Assembly: GCA_024138025.1 (NCBI GenBank)
Contig: JAMXBD010000025.1
Location: 2,361,501 to 2,425,500 of the forward strand
Direction of reading: 5' to 3'
Source of the DNA: Combretum micranthum
Taxonomy: Eukaryota; Streptophyta; Magnoliopsida; Myrtales; Combretaceae
DNA: 64,000 nucleotides
In this document: piece by piece, positions 1 to 11,349 of the stretch
Numbering within the stretch: the stretch's first letter is position 1
Layout of the letters: each line of letters begins with the position of its first letter
Translations under genes and position numbers: made by a program
The notes under the pieces: model-generated
What the model saw: only the letters and a program-made list of their open reading frames with translations
What the model was told of the DNA's origin: nothing
Database searches by the model: none

Positions 1-1144
1 CAAATAACTAACCTATGTTTTCGCACTTTTGTAATTAGTTGACCCATGAATTTTTTTTTTTTTACAAAAAACTGACCCGTCTTACACACCATCATTCCCA
101 TTAGAAAAAGAAAAAAAAAAGTTAAGTATCACGTATCCTTTCATAAGCACTAACCTTTTTGCACCCTTGACAAAACAGTGTACAAAATGGAGCACGTGAG
201 AGCAAAGACATGCACATAACTTCGTGTCCCTTCTCTTCTTCACCCTCTAGATCTACCATTAAAGCCCTACAAAACTCAAAAACTTAAAATCAATTACTTT
301 CAAGCTCTTTTTTTTTTTTTTTCTTTCTTCGCATAATCATTCAAAAAAGACCTATTCCACAAGAGTAATGTTCTCAGATCTGACAATTTAAATGCCTAAT
401 GTAGTGAAAAATTGGATCTTTTTGAATTCGAAACCTCCCACTTCTCATGTTTCACAACGGCCATTAATGGTCATATCACTTCACGGTAAAGGAGATTCTT
501 CTCCGTTCTCTCTCTAAAATTAAAAATAAAATAGAAGTACAACATGATGGTATGATTTAAAACCCCTCATCTCTCATCTTGACAAAGCTAACTTGATTCA
601 ATGAAGTAGAGATGGTTAGTGAGATGACTCAACAAAGAAGACAAAGTTGCGATCGGGTTAAGTATTATTGTGAAGGATATGGTAAGAGAGATGACTCGAT
701 AGTCTCAGTGGGTTTTCAAGTCATTGTTTAGTTTAGTTTAGTGAACGATTTAGCTTTGGGTGAAGATCGGTGCAAGTGGATTTATGGTTAGGAAGATTAG
801 CAAAGAAGACAAAAGCTTGGTTTTGGATTTCTAGTTAGGAAGTTGGTGCATGGGAGATCGACGCAAATGGGTGTGGTTCGGCAAGTGTAGTTCCATTGAG
901 AGATTAACAAGAGGAAATGAGTTCGAGAATTTGGTGTTGTTGAGTCCACCTATGGTATTTTTTGGTTTTCGATGGAAGGTGTGATTTTTCCGTTGATGAA
1001 TATGGTTACCTATGAAATGACACATGTCACTTAACTAGTTTTTCAAACGGGACATGATGTTGTGTAACACCGGTCAATTCTTTGTTAAAAAAATTTCACA
1101 ACTCACCTAATTGCAAAAGTATGAAAACACAAATCACTTATTTG
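1..1144. mobile_element. Foldback / long-TIR non-autonomous DNA element
   Basis: The first ~150 bases and the reverse complement of about 1000-1144 match closely. Both begin CAAATAA and share blocks such as CTTTTG-AATTAG, a T-run, a TTACACA-CATCAT block and AGTTAAGT. The arms therefore form inverted repeats of about 150 bp around a ~850-bp centre. No protein is encoded. Long arms with a non-coding centre fit a non-autonomous Mutator-like or foldback element. The left end coincides with the window edge, so the true terminus and target duplication cannot be checked. The inverted arms are seen directly; the family is inference. Confidence 0.6.
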
Positions 1145-2353
1145 TAATTTACCATTTTATAAACCAATTTCGTTGATTCAAATACCATTGCTATTCAAAA
1201 AACAAAACAAAAAAAGAAAAAAAAAAAAAGATTCACTCCAAAAGATTTAAAAAAAAAAAAGGAGGTCACTTACAATGAAAAAAATTCATATTTTTATTTT
1301 GATGTTTAATCGAAAAAAAATTATTATCGTGCATGTTAAAATAAAATATGTCTTTTGCAAGGGTTTAAAGGATTTTTCTATTGTAGTTACATTGAATCAA
1401 TTCTTGAATGGCCAAGGAATTATAAGACAAAAACTCTTTAAGTGATTTAATCCAAAAACCAAAAAAAAAAAAAAAAAAGGTTCTATATATGTTAAAAAAG
1501 ATGTCTTTTGCAATTATTTAAAGATCCTTCTGCTGTCGAACACAAAGTTTCTCAAAAAAAAAAAAAAAAAAAAAAAAAACATTTTTCTTGGAAGATTTGC
1601 TTCCAAGATCAATTTAAAAAAAAAATTCCATATCCAAATCTTTTTTCTCGAAATATTTGCTTCAATAATCTTTCATATTCATCAATGATGTACTCATGCC
1701 CGTCATAGTAATAAGCATTACAACAAAAACACTCTAGGTGCTCATGAAATGAGATGGTGTTCTCAAAAAAAAAAATTATCAATAGGTGTCGTAGTGTTTA
1801 TCAAGTTTTGTCTATTTTTTTTCTTTTGTAATAGTTGGGTTTATAGATATTTAATCCAAAAAATTGGTTTGTAAAACTAGGTAGAATGCCACATCAACAT
1901 CAAGTCATATTTAATATACACATAAATAACGAAATATTAAAATAAGTATGACTCACATCTATTTAAGGATAATTTTAATAATGTTTTAGCATGTCCGTAT
2001 AATTTACCAAATATTTTCACTCAAAAAGACTATAAATTATATATACATCTATTTAAGGGGGAAGCTTTTTTTTTGGGGGGCGTATAGAATTTTGTTACGA
2101 AGTGAAATATGTTAAGCAATGGTTCTCTCGAAAACAGATATACTGAGCACATTAAGAACCCAGTAAGAAATATTCATAGAAAAGCAATTATTAATACATG
2201 GGTAAAAATTCAAGGATTCTTACTCCGTTTTGTCTTTTAAAGGGAGTGAATATATTAATTTTTATTTATTTAACTTAAAATTTAGTATAATTTCTTGTTT
2301 TTCTTTTAAAATATAAATAATATTTTCATTTTTGTATTGATCTCTTTCAACTG

Positions 2354-2445
2354 CTTGACCCTTAACCCCTTTGCTTGTCCATATCTAGTTTGACAACATT
2401 TGACCCTTAACCCCTTCAGTTGTCCAGATCTAGTTTCGTGCAAAA
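2354..2445. repeat. Two-copy 46-bp tandem repeat
   Basis: The segment starting TTGACCCTTAACCCC at about 2354 recurs at about 2400. Both copies continue with TTGTCCA-ATCTAGTTT. Confidence 0.6.
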
Positions 2446-3342
2446 TGTAAAAGGCCCTTAATACTTCTTATTTTTAAAATGAACTCTAAGGCTTCAATAA
2501 AATAATTTAATTAACATAGCTTAAAACCCGTTAATTTTCGATGCACCATGCCGAGTTTTCGAAAATTTCATTGTATCGTAATTGTTAAGTTTCTAATGGT
2601 GAAAACCATGAAATCTGTAGCTTTTGAAGAAAAATTAATTTTCATGTTTTTAGTCGATGAATTAAGTTTAAGTCAATTTATGAGGACCTGTTACGATTTT
2701 AGAGAATTTAGAAATTATTCCTTGGATCAATTGACCCATTCGTATAATTAATTGTATTTTAAGGGCAAAATTGGAAAATAACTGCATTACGAGATCCCAA
2801 TGGACATACCTATTCATATATTTTTATGAGTTCATTGTATTTTTTTCAAAGAAGTTTTTCTGCTTAACATGTTGATCGTACTCGAATTATTTGGTAAACA
2901 GCTTTTGTAATCACTTAAATGGTATTTCAAGATCAAAACTAATAATCATATGTTACCTAAGTGTTCCTAACTTCATGGATTCATTTCATGTGATTGTTGA
3001 TTAGATTTTCTTTTCGATTGTGTGTGTGATAATTTGGTTAGCCTAAATGCTAATTGAAGCTAAACTTATATGCTGCAGTTTTTTCTACCCCTATAATTCA
3101 TTTTGGAGTTATGAAGAAAAATTTGGAATAGACAAGAGATGACAATTAAAGGATCGCCAGTCAGTAACAAATAGCCTCAAACACCGGTTTACATTTCACT
3201 GAAAAATTTAAGTTCAAGTTACAAGCTCTGTGAAGTGCTATTTTACACATGCAAAATCCAACAAGTGCTATTTTACATGCCAATCCAACCCCTACACCTG
3301 ATCCAGGAATTTTTCAATGATTCACCCAAAATCTTGAGTATT

Positions 3343-3345
<3 letters not shown>

Positions 3346-3377
<32 letters not shown>
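3346..3377. repeat. (GA)n microsatellite
   Basis: About 15 uninterrupted GA units. The small open frame across it is an artefact of the repeat. Confidence 0.9.
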
Positions 3378-3379
<2 letters not shown>

Positions 3380-3868
3380 ATACCCCAGTGTGGCCAAGCA
3401 CTTTCTCGGCCAGGTGCAGCCATGAAGGAGGATTGTTCCATGTACATGCAGCCTCACCAGTCACCATTGCATTTTGCTAAGAGCCTGTTTTCCAGCTGAC
3501 ACCCACAACCTTTCCCCCACCAAGGGAGCCAAGTAGCTAGTTGTGCTAAAGCTCGCCCTATCTTTAGCAGGCACTTGGAAAAAGTTGACGGTATCATGTC
3601 CATTAATTAAAATTAAATGGATAGGGGCCCAAAGGATTAAACGCCTGAGAAGGACAAAGGCAACAATGTCACCTGGGATCTCCTAATCGCTTGGCATCTT
3701 TGACACCAACAAAATCAAGCATATAGCACCAGGTGGCACAAACAATTAAGATTGCATTGACTAGCTTCCTTCGACGTTCAACTACTCAGTTGGACTCCCA
3801 AGAGATAAAATCAACTAGAATCGCATGTTGCAGAAAAACATGGTAGCACTGTTCATATTAGAGGAGCC

Positions 3869-6800
3869 CTATTTATGAGGATCATATTCTTGAAAACGTT
3901 GTTTAAAATCTTTTGCCATTTTTGTCTCTTCTTCCTTGTTGAGTGCACAGTTTCTCCAATCGGCCTTATCTGCCATATTCAGTAAACCAGCCACTACCTG
4001 CAACATTTCCAATTATGTTAGATCTTTCATAATAATCACTTTATCATCTATCTTTCAATTCTGTGGAAACAATTGAGATGCTACCTTTCCATTGTGTTTA
4101 AATAGTGCATTCATGACATCCATATACTGCTCTCTTTATGGAAAACAAGGACATAATACTGAGGCAATGTAATGAAGAGAAAAAAGCTACTTTTGTTTTG
4201 TTTTGACCAGATAGAAGGCAAAAAGGCAGCACAAGACGAAAAAGAACGGGTTCAATTTATAGCTACATTTTTAAAAGATGTAGGGTTAACCAAAAAGTGT
4301 ACTGCAAAAGATATGCCAAGTTGATGCCACATTCTACAATATTTTCCACATTTTTCAAATAAACACGTTCTTCAGCTTTTGCTTTCACTAAACATACAAT
4401 CAACATTCACCACAAATACCTGTCAAATCTCAATGCTCCATATCCAGCATTTCGATCATGAGAATCATAACTACCAATTTCTCACTGGTCTTGTGGGCAA
4501 AGTAATAATTATAGAATTGCCAAATGAACAAAGCAATTTTGCAACAGAATTATTCTCTTTTCTTCTCTCTCAGGTGGTTTCCCCTCCAACACCCCCCCAC
4601 CCCTGCCCTCTCTTTCTTTTTTTTTTTAAAGAACTTATTAAATTGAAAAATTCAGCCTACTCTATGACAGCTGTCTTACAAAGCAAATTTGAGACCACTT
4701 CCAAATGATCAATCCACATCAAGCAAAACAACATAACTGGAATAAACCTTCACATTACAGGGTCAATTGTATTTTTCAAGGACAAATATTTTCAATTTAG
4801 GGGTCCAAATGCATAAATTCCAAAGTTAAGGGCTCCAATGGAAAACAAATATTTTTCAATGGCACCATTGCATTTTCATAAACCATCAAGGAACTTATGA
4901 GATCATTCAGCCTATTCAAAATCAACTCAGAAAATATATTTTATATAAATAAAAAAAATTAAAACACAACATGGGAACAATTACATATCTTCAAAATATA
5001 TTGAAAGGGAAAAATGCTATAAAGTACCTCCCGTCCAAATTGAGCAGGAAATCTCTCATTGTCATCCACTGCGTGTGAAAGTATAGTCCCATCAGGAAGT
5101 TCCACATAGAAGAGACTAGAGTTGTGATCAAATTGTGCCTTCAAGGTTTTTCTCCCATCAGAGCTACTGGTGCCTATATCAAAGATAGCAGATCAGAGAT
5201 GAAGCAGAGGTGGGCAAGTGCAACATAACTTCACCTATCTGGCAAATGCATTCTTCTGTGAGGTACAGAAATCTAATATACGTACTCAAATCAGAAATTT
5301 CTTAAGTTTGATAAAATAAATAAATAAATAATCAATTCCAGCCCAAGAACAGTGTCTAAATTTGAACAAAATAAGCAATAAAACATCACCAAACAAAAGG
5401 AAGATACAAGGAAGGAGGAAAACTCACTTTTTATGGAGAAAAATTTAAAACCAAGCTTCTCAGCAGCTAAGCTAAATATACTTTGAAGAGCATTTGCTCT
5501 AGAAGATGGAATTGGAATTGCCTGCAACGCAAACATATGACCAATATCAGTTGAAGACATACAACTCACATGGTTTAAACATCATTGAGCTGAAGAATTG
5601 ATAAAAAATATTCTATGATATGCTAAAAGTAGGAAACTGACAATTGAAACACAATAAAGGATGGAACTACCAAAAACAAAACAGAAAGAAAGAAACTTTT
5701 GGATCGCTACATTGGCTTGGCAGATGCAACAAATAGCAACAAAACTGAAAAACTTAATCTAATTTATTTCATCATAAGTAAAACAGAAAATTTTTTTTGG
5801 CTAATTAGTAACACAGGAAATTATTAGTTGCAAGGGTCAAAAAAGAATGCATAAAAAGAACTGAGGTGGAGGGACCATGTAATAACAAAACAATGATAAT
5901 TCAACTACCCATGCATATGAACCTCTATCTATCATTAATCAAAAACAATAGCTACTGCTGCTATTCTTAAATTGTGTTTGAAACTTCATATACAATTGGT
6001 CTTCGCTTTTCTAAATACATTGAGAGCAATTAATATGGATAAAGGGTTCTTAAACACTGAAACCTAAAAACAATTCAATGATTAACAAATAGATAAGACA
6101 GTTAAACATTAAACCATGTTAATCTCTGTAGAGCATTGAAAAGAGATCCAAATAAATGGAAACTTTTTTACCTGGATATTAGCATGGGTGCTTCGTTTTG
6201 AAACCCACTCAAAGAACACTACTTCCTTACTCTGGTCTTTGTTATACATCTTGAGACTGCTTTGCAGTCTACTTAGCTCTGTTTCAAAGTCCGGAGGTAG
6301 AGAAAGGGTATTGGGTAAATGCTCCACGGGTATTATCAACACATGATCCTGGATAAGGGGGCCCTTAGGTAGTGCACAATAGAAGTTCTCCCCAATGCTG
6401 ACAATTAAGTGTGACTCCACATTGGGGCTGGACAGACAAAACCAGCATTCTTTGGATCTGCAAACCAGAAGCTGATTGTCAATCTTCCCTATAAATTATA
6501 CATTTAAATGCACATCTTACCCAAGAAAAAGGAGGAGAAAGAGAGATATTATCACTATTTAACCAAAAAAAAAAAAAAAAGAAACCAACAACAATATTTA
6601 CATGCACATAAGAATCAGTGAACTGTAGCGAGAGGTATGAAAACCTTAAACAAATAGTAAACTACCACAGAAAAAGGTAAAAACACAAGACATACGCACC
6701 GTGGATTTTCAGATCTAGGTCTCTTGTGTGAAGGGCTTTCACCCAGTTCCTGCAAGCTGTGCTTAAAGTTGCAATCAGGACCTCTTTCACACCTTCCCTT

Positions 6801-9800
6801 GTTGAGAAAGTCAAAGCAAACACCTCTTCGATATTGTTCCCTTGCCTCCATGTCATGTAGAAATCCACATTTATCACCACGTGGACAAGTGCCGGATGAT
6901 AAAAATTTGAAACATAGCTTGTCAATTTCTCCAGCTGCATTTTTGGATCGTTTTCTAGAAACATCGTATCTCCAATATTGAGAGTCGCCAGCAACATCAT
7001 CAGTTCTTTTTTCTGCTTGCTTTGCATGAGCAGATTGTTCAACTATAGTGTAAGGAGATACAGTGGTATTGGGAGGTCTCATGCTAATCTCAAAAGAAGA
7101 CATGATTGATGCTGGAGTAGGTGAGATTGCATGTATAAATTTCTGAAAAGTCAATATGAAAATGGTAAGGAGAGAGGAAAAAAGGGCCCCCGGGGTGGGG
7201 CGGGGGGGCGCGGCCCAGGGGTGGTGTTGGGGAAGAGAGAAAAGAAGAAATATGAAAATAAAGTTTGGCCTTGATAAAATGCAATAAGTACAAAATATAG
7301 CTTATACCTGTTTAGCTTTATTACCAACTGCAGCCAGACCAAGAAAACGAGTGACATGCACAGCATTAACATTCGAATAAGGTTCACGAGCATAGAAGAC
7401 GCCCTTAGTACCAGCAATGTGATATCTACAAGGAAAACAACCTTTCATGAGTACACAAAGAAGGCACTTGGCCAACTGCTCTTTTTCAATTAGAAGACCA
7501 TATCGATTAGAATTCTGGCTTTTTCCAAGGTGAAAAACATGGTTAATCCTTTTCAATGATGGGTTTTCTGCACCATAGCATCACACACCGTGGCTTGATC
7601 TCAGCTACTAACTCCGCAATCGTAGAATCACAGCCTGATTGATCTGATGCTTCAAAAGGGCTATCAGCTATACCAGCGTTATTTGTGGCCCCACTAGGCC
7701 ATTCATTAGTAAAAAATTAAGGATGCCAAACATTATATGAACCTTTCTTTAAAAAATATATATATATTCTCTCTCTCAAAAATTATAACCGGATGATAAG
7801 AAGAAAGGATATGTCAAGAACAAGTCAACTATTCCAGATTCCTCAGCCAATGCTCGCAAAGCATCAACATCATCTTGGCTGTAGGTCCCAAACTGTTGTC
7901 CATCCACAGCACGCCTTCCAGACAGGTACATTACAGATAACCCTAAATCACGAATGCAATTTATCAGATATAACACTATGAATCAGTTTGCACCTCAGAA
8001 TAAAAAGGTTTTGACTGTATCACTTGAAGACACAGATTTGCCAACCCCACCGACCCCAACCCACACATCAAAGGAAAAAAAAAAAAAAAAAAGAAAGAAG
8101 AAAAGAAAGGGGAATATATAACATGAATAAAATGCATTCATGGACTAAAAAAAACAGTCAGCTAAACCCCAACCCAACGGGTTGGTGACCCAAGAACTCC
8201 CATGGTAAGGTATGGGTGCATATTCCACCAATGACACATTTTTAGCTGCCTATATAGCAATCTGCATTTAACAGGTATAAGGGTCTTCTAGGATGGTTTA
8301 TGTGCCTACTCCAATAATAGTTAAAAAAAATTAAATAAAAAGGGGGCAGAGGGAAGGCAAAGAAAAGTGATGACCATGCATCTTAATAACCAAAGTTGGC
8401 TATCTAAAACCCATTTGTTTCCTTAAGCAAAATCAAATTCCTGAATGACCGAAACAACAACTTAATCATCTCAACCACCAAAAACTTTTGAGTCTTCATG
8501 AAACATTAGAATTGAGCACTTGGAAGTTCAATACAGATTGTAGCTTTAAAATCTTGGAGTTAAGGTTGATATGGCCATAGTCACAATTCAAATGAAAATA
8601 AATAAAATAAACCACCGTTGACCAGATTATCTCCAGATAATTCTATCATAAAACAAAAAACAGAGCCAAAGAATGATTTCATAAGAATCTATCATAAAAC
8701 CCAAAAAAAAAGAAAAGAAAAAAAGAATCCGTCCTCCATAGTAAAACAATTTCACAGAAAAAGAACATATTAACAAAACACTAAATGGTGTCCCCAAACT
8801 ATAATTTTGAAATGAACAAACTACAATCCAAAACCAGCCTGATTCATCCAACTTATAACTCTGAGTAGCAAAATTTGCATGACATAAATAATATATGGAG
8901 AACAAGCTCCGACTAAAAGACCACCATATTAATTCAATAGACCTATGATTCGGTATTAAGGATGGATCAGATTTGATTGACATGAGCAATTAAAGACCAC
9001 AAGCCATGCAAAATATTTTTGGTGAGAACTTCAACCTAATCAAAATGTTTGTCAATAGTAAATTAGGTGAAGACCTAGGATTAGTACAAGGATGGACTGG
9101 GCTAGATTTACATGAGCACTTAAAAACCTCCAGACATACTAGATTATTGGTCAGGCCATGCTAAAATGTCCTTAATAGCCAAATACCCATCCTAAATTTT
9201 ACTTTTTGCAATACATAAACTAAATCCTAGCAACCAGTACCTCGTGGGCAACATGGAAAACCCTTCAACATTATGAACCATTGGACTAGAGATTATGCCT
9301 TAGCTGACTAAAAGGAGAAAATAAGATTATGATTCCAACTGCTAATAACATTTTTAATAATACATCCAAGGGGTCAGTCGGCAAATCAATATTGCATGAG
9401 GTCCTCAGAGAGAACCACTTTCTTTTGGGCTACCAGAGTAGTGCAAGCTGCACTAAATCAGTATATGGATCTATACCCTTCACAGCCCAAAAACAATTGT
9501 TGCACAAAATCTGGTTCCATTCTTATTCAAACCCATTCGTGCTACACCAGCACATCGCAAACTAAATTACAAGCCTAATGTAGCTGAGGTAGTTGGTGCA
9601 ACAAAGAGAATAAAATTCTATTACATATCCAACTTGTACTATCTAAACAAAGTCCTCAAACTGTTTTAAGGATTCGAACCACTATCAGCATTCCGTCTTA
9701 ATACTTCAGTCTAACTCTGTTGTAGGGCACGCAGGGACACAAATTAGTACAAAAAACTTAAAAAGAACACGAATTATCTACATTTCAAACAACCCAAACA

Positions 9801-10568
9801 ACTTGTCGCATGTGTCATCAATTGAAAGCAATCTAGCATCTCATCAAGATGAAAATTCCAACATAAAGATGTTTGCTTGCGCAGATTGTGTAACCACTTT
9901 GTAGAAATAGAAATTGGACAATGTTAACAGGCATTCCCAAGTCAAACAAAGAAGCTTTCCAACATGTTGGAAAATGTTAAAAGCTCCTAAATAATTAACA
10001 ACTACCTCAAAAAGAAAAAGATAAGCTTTTTTTTTTTTTTTTCAACGTCATTCACAAAAATACAGAATGAAAAGTAAAAGTATAAATAAAAATACGCACC
10101 ATACCATGCAATGTGAATTTGCCACTGCCTTTCAACCAATACAAATTCTCACATATCTTCAATCCATCCATCTTAAACCCTAAATTCGCATGATTCTTCG
10201 AGGCCGCAAGTAATACCTTTGAGGAGCCAATTCCGTAATCGCCGATGAAGTAAGTGGGGATCGGAAATTGAGATCGACCTTCCACGTAGTCCGTGAACTC
10301 CTCGAGAAGTTCCGGAGAGTCGGGAAAGAACTGCCCCACGCAAAGCAGCGCGTCGAAGGGACCAGTTGATTTGTTGACCTAGATTACATCGAACAAAAGA
10401 CAGTGAATGCAAAAATGGAGATAAATTATAAACCCTAGCTAAACCCTAGTTGTGTATGTTTTTCAGGGGAGACAGAGAGAGTGTGTGATGTACCGAGGAT
10501 ACGCGCTTGACGAGCTGGTTGAGACGGCCTAAAACGTCCCCGCAAAGGAGTAGTCTTGGAGGAGCCAT
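3869..10568 (-). CDS. CwfJ-like protein with two CCCH zinc fingers (C3H64/At5g56900 type), 10 exons, 604 aa
   Basis: Exons on the minus strand: 10494-10568, 10105-10378, 7813-7942, 7589-7708, 7308-7425, 6700-7142, 6172-6457, 5428-5521, 5028-5173 and 3869-3997. They join in frame to 1815 nt (604 aa plus TAG). The start is the ATG at 10568 (MAPPRLLLCGDVLGRLNQL). Residues ~1-200 are the metallophosphatase-like N-terminus seen in CWF19L1/Drn1 relatives. Two C-x8-C-x5-C-x3-H fingers lie at C316-C325-C331-H335 and C348-C357-C363-H367. The HIT-like CwfJ C-terminal domain 1 follows (ECWFC at 390, H425-VLIIPVE-H433, HANIQ at 478-482). CwfJ C-terminal domain 2 has FYVELPDG at 535 and FPAQFGRE at 555. 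Yeast Drn1 of this family works with the Dbr1 debranching enzyme in intron-lariat turnover; the plant role is inferred. Length matches what I know of the Arabidopsis homologue. All junctions are GT-AG except intron 3 (AT-AC). The gene looks intact. A truncated copy of exon 1 lies at 53373-53434. Confidence 0.94.
3998..5027 (-). other. Intron 9 of the CwfJ-like gene
   Basis: Starts GTACTT after the ...GRE codons and ends TTGCAG before the last exon. It is about 1.03 kb with a C-rich patch near 4587-4610. No gene is seen inside, and open frames here are not protein-like. Confidence 0.85.
5522..6171 (-). other. Intron 7 of the CwfJ-like gene
   Basis: 650 nt, donor GTAAAA after the HANIQ codons, acceptor TTGCAG before the AIPIPSS codons. 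AT-rich, nothing else seen. Confidence 0.88.
7184..7232 (-). other. GC-rich tract in intron 5
   Basis: An abrupt run of nearly pure G/C (GGGCCCCCGGGGTGGGGCGG and onward) inside the otherwise AT-rich 165-nt intron 5 (7143-7307). It has several G-runs on the plus strand and could form a G-quadruplex, or could be an assembly or sequencing artefact. Confidence 0.5.
7709..7812 (-). other. U12-type AT-AC intron (intron 3 of the CwfJ-like gene)
   Basis: Read on the minus strand, the intron begins ATATCCTTT, the canonical minor-spliceosome AT-AC donor. It ends TTTTTTAC. A CCTTAAT sequence about 8-9 nt before the 3' end fits the U12 branch-site consensus (TTCCTTRAY), slightly closer than usual. Only this splice keeps the frame and restores the conserved LFLTNEWP stretch, with the threonine codon split as AC|T. 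No GT-AG pair there would do so. Confidence 0.85.
7943..10104 (-). other. Intron 2 of the CwfJ-like gene
   Basis: 2.16 kb, the largest intron. Donor GTATGG follows the KFTLHG codons; acceptor ATTTAG precedes LSVMYLSG. AT-rich with poly-A runs (8078-8102, 8704-8724, 10027-10042 as T). No protein-like frame or recognisable element is seen. Confidence 0.85.
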
Positions 10569-10860
10569 TAGAGCTAAGCTTCACCGGGGGGGAAGGGGCA
10601 GGGGTTGGTTTGGAGGTGAAAACCGTATAGATTTAAAAAAAAAAAAAAGAGTCCGAAGTCAGGGCAGGGAGGAAAAATACTACGTATCTTGGCCACAGGT
10701 GCCATCCAGCTTTTAGGTGACAACGGTATAGATTTAGAGATTGAAAAAAAAAAAAAAAAAAAAAAAAAATAGGGTAAGGGGGAAAAATAATTTGGATTTA
10801 GGTTAAGACTATATTTGGCCTAGGCTTATAATTTACACTGAATGCACCATCTAAATAAGC
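10569..10860 (-). promoter_or_regulatory. 5' flank of the CwfJ-like gene
   Basis: Upstream region of the ATG at 10568. It has two A-runs (10637-10649, 10745-10769) and a GGGG-rich patch at 10587-10612. No clear TATA box is seen. The region is duplicated, with changes, at 53435-53660. Confidence 0.4.
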
Positions 10861-10880
10861 AAAAGATGGATAGATTCTTA

Positions 10881-11181
10881 TGGTTCGTTCACTTCATTGA
10901 ATGAATAAAGCTGTAATAGAATTTTTATTATGGAGAAATAGAATAGAGCTGTAATAGGATTTTTCTTTATTAATTTTTTATTTAAATGGTAGTATTTTGA
11001 AAAAAAGACAGTTTCAATATTGAATTGGTATCCATAGGTTTGAATAAAGAATGGCTATTCAATGTTTTATGTAATAGGGATTCATTATAGAATCGCTATT
11101 CAGTGAACTAAATGGCATAAAAGCTATTCGTAAGAAATAAGACTGTAATGGAATTACAATTACAATAAAGTGAATAAACAG
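10881..11181. mobile_element. Tourist/PIF-Harbinger-like MITE
   Basis: 301 bp with 19-bp imperfect terminal inverted repeats: left TGGTTCGTTCACTTCATTG, right end reverse-complemented CTGTTTATTCACTTTATTG (14/19 match). TTA lies on both sides (10878-10880 and 11182-11184), the usual PIF/Harbinger target duplication. Non-coding. The MITE and its flanks are absent from the right copy of the duplicated block. Confidence 0.65.
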
Positions 11182-11200
11182 TTAGTCTACAGTCTTCGGA

Positions 11201-11312
11201 TAGACCCTCCATTAAAGGTTTGCCAAGTAAAAAAATGGTACTGCATGCAGTATCGCATGTGAGACCACTGCATTACCATTTTTCACGTGACAAACCCTCA
11301 ATGAAAGGTCTA
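11201..11312. repeat. Short foldback element
   Basis: Arms 11201-11240 and 11274-11312 are imperfect inverted repeats (TAGACC...AATGGTA against TACCATT...GGTCTA) around a ~33-bp loop with CTGCATGCAG. Possibly a tiny MITE next to the one at 10881-11181. Confidence 0.55.
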
Positions 11313-11349
11313 CCTAAGATATACAGATCAAAGATTCACCTATTTTATT

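Larger units (their letters stand above)
1145..3868. other. Intergenic, AT-rich, no gene seen
   Basis: This stretch lies between the foldback element and the 3' end of the CwfJ-like gene. It holds several poly-A runs (for example 1554-1579), a short imperfect tandem repeat and a GA microsatellite. The part next to 3868 should include the 3' UTR of the CwfJ-like gene. No reading frame looks protein-like. Confidence 0.6.

Noticed and set aside
3235..3480. 81-aa plus-strand frame across the GA repeat
   Set aside because: The central residues are only the RE repeat made by GA units. The rest has no protein character, and it lies in the 3' flank of an opposite-strand gene.
6615..7154. 179-aa frame as a separate zinc-finger gene
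   Set aside because: It is exon 6 of the CwfJ-like gene read through its splice donor at 6699 and into the upstream intron.
9655..9760. tRNA-like GGTTCGAATCC box on the minus strand
   Set aside because: A good B-box-like string exists, but no A box or cloverleaf arms can be found at the right distance.
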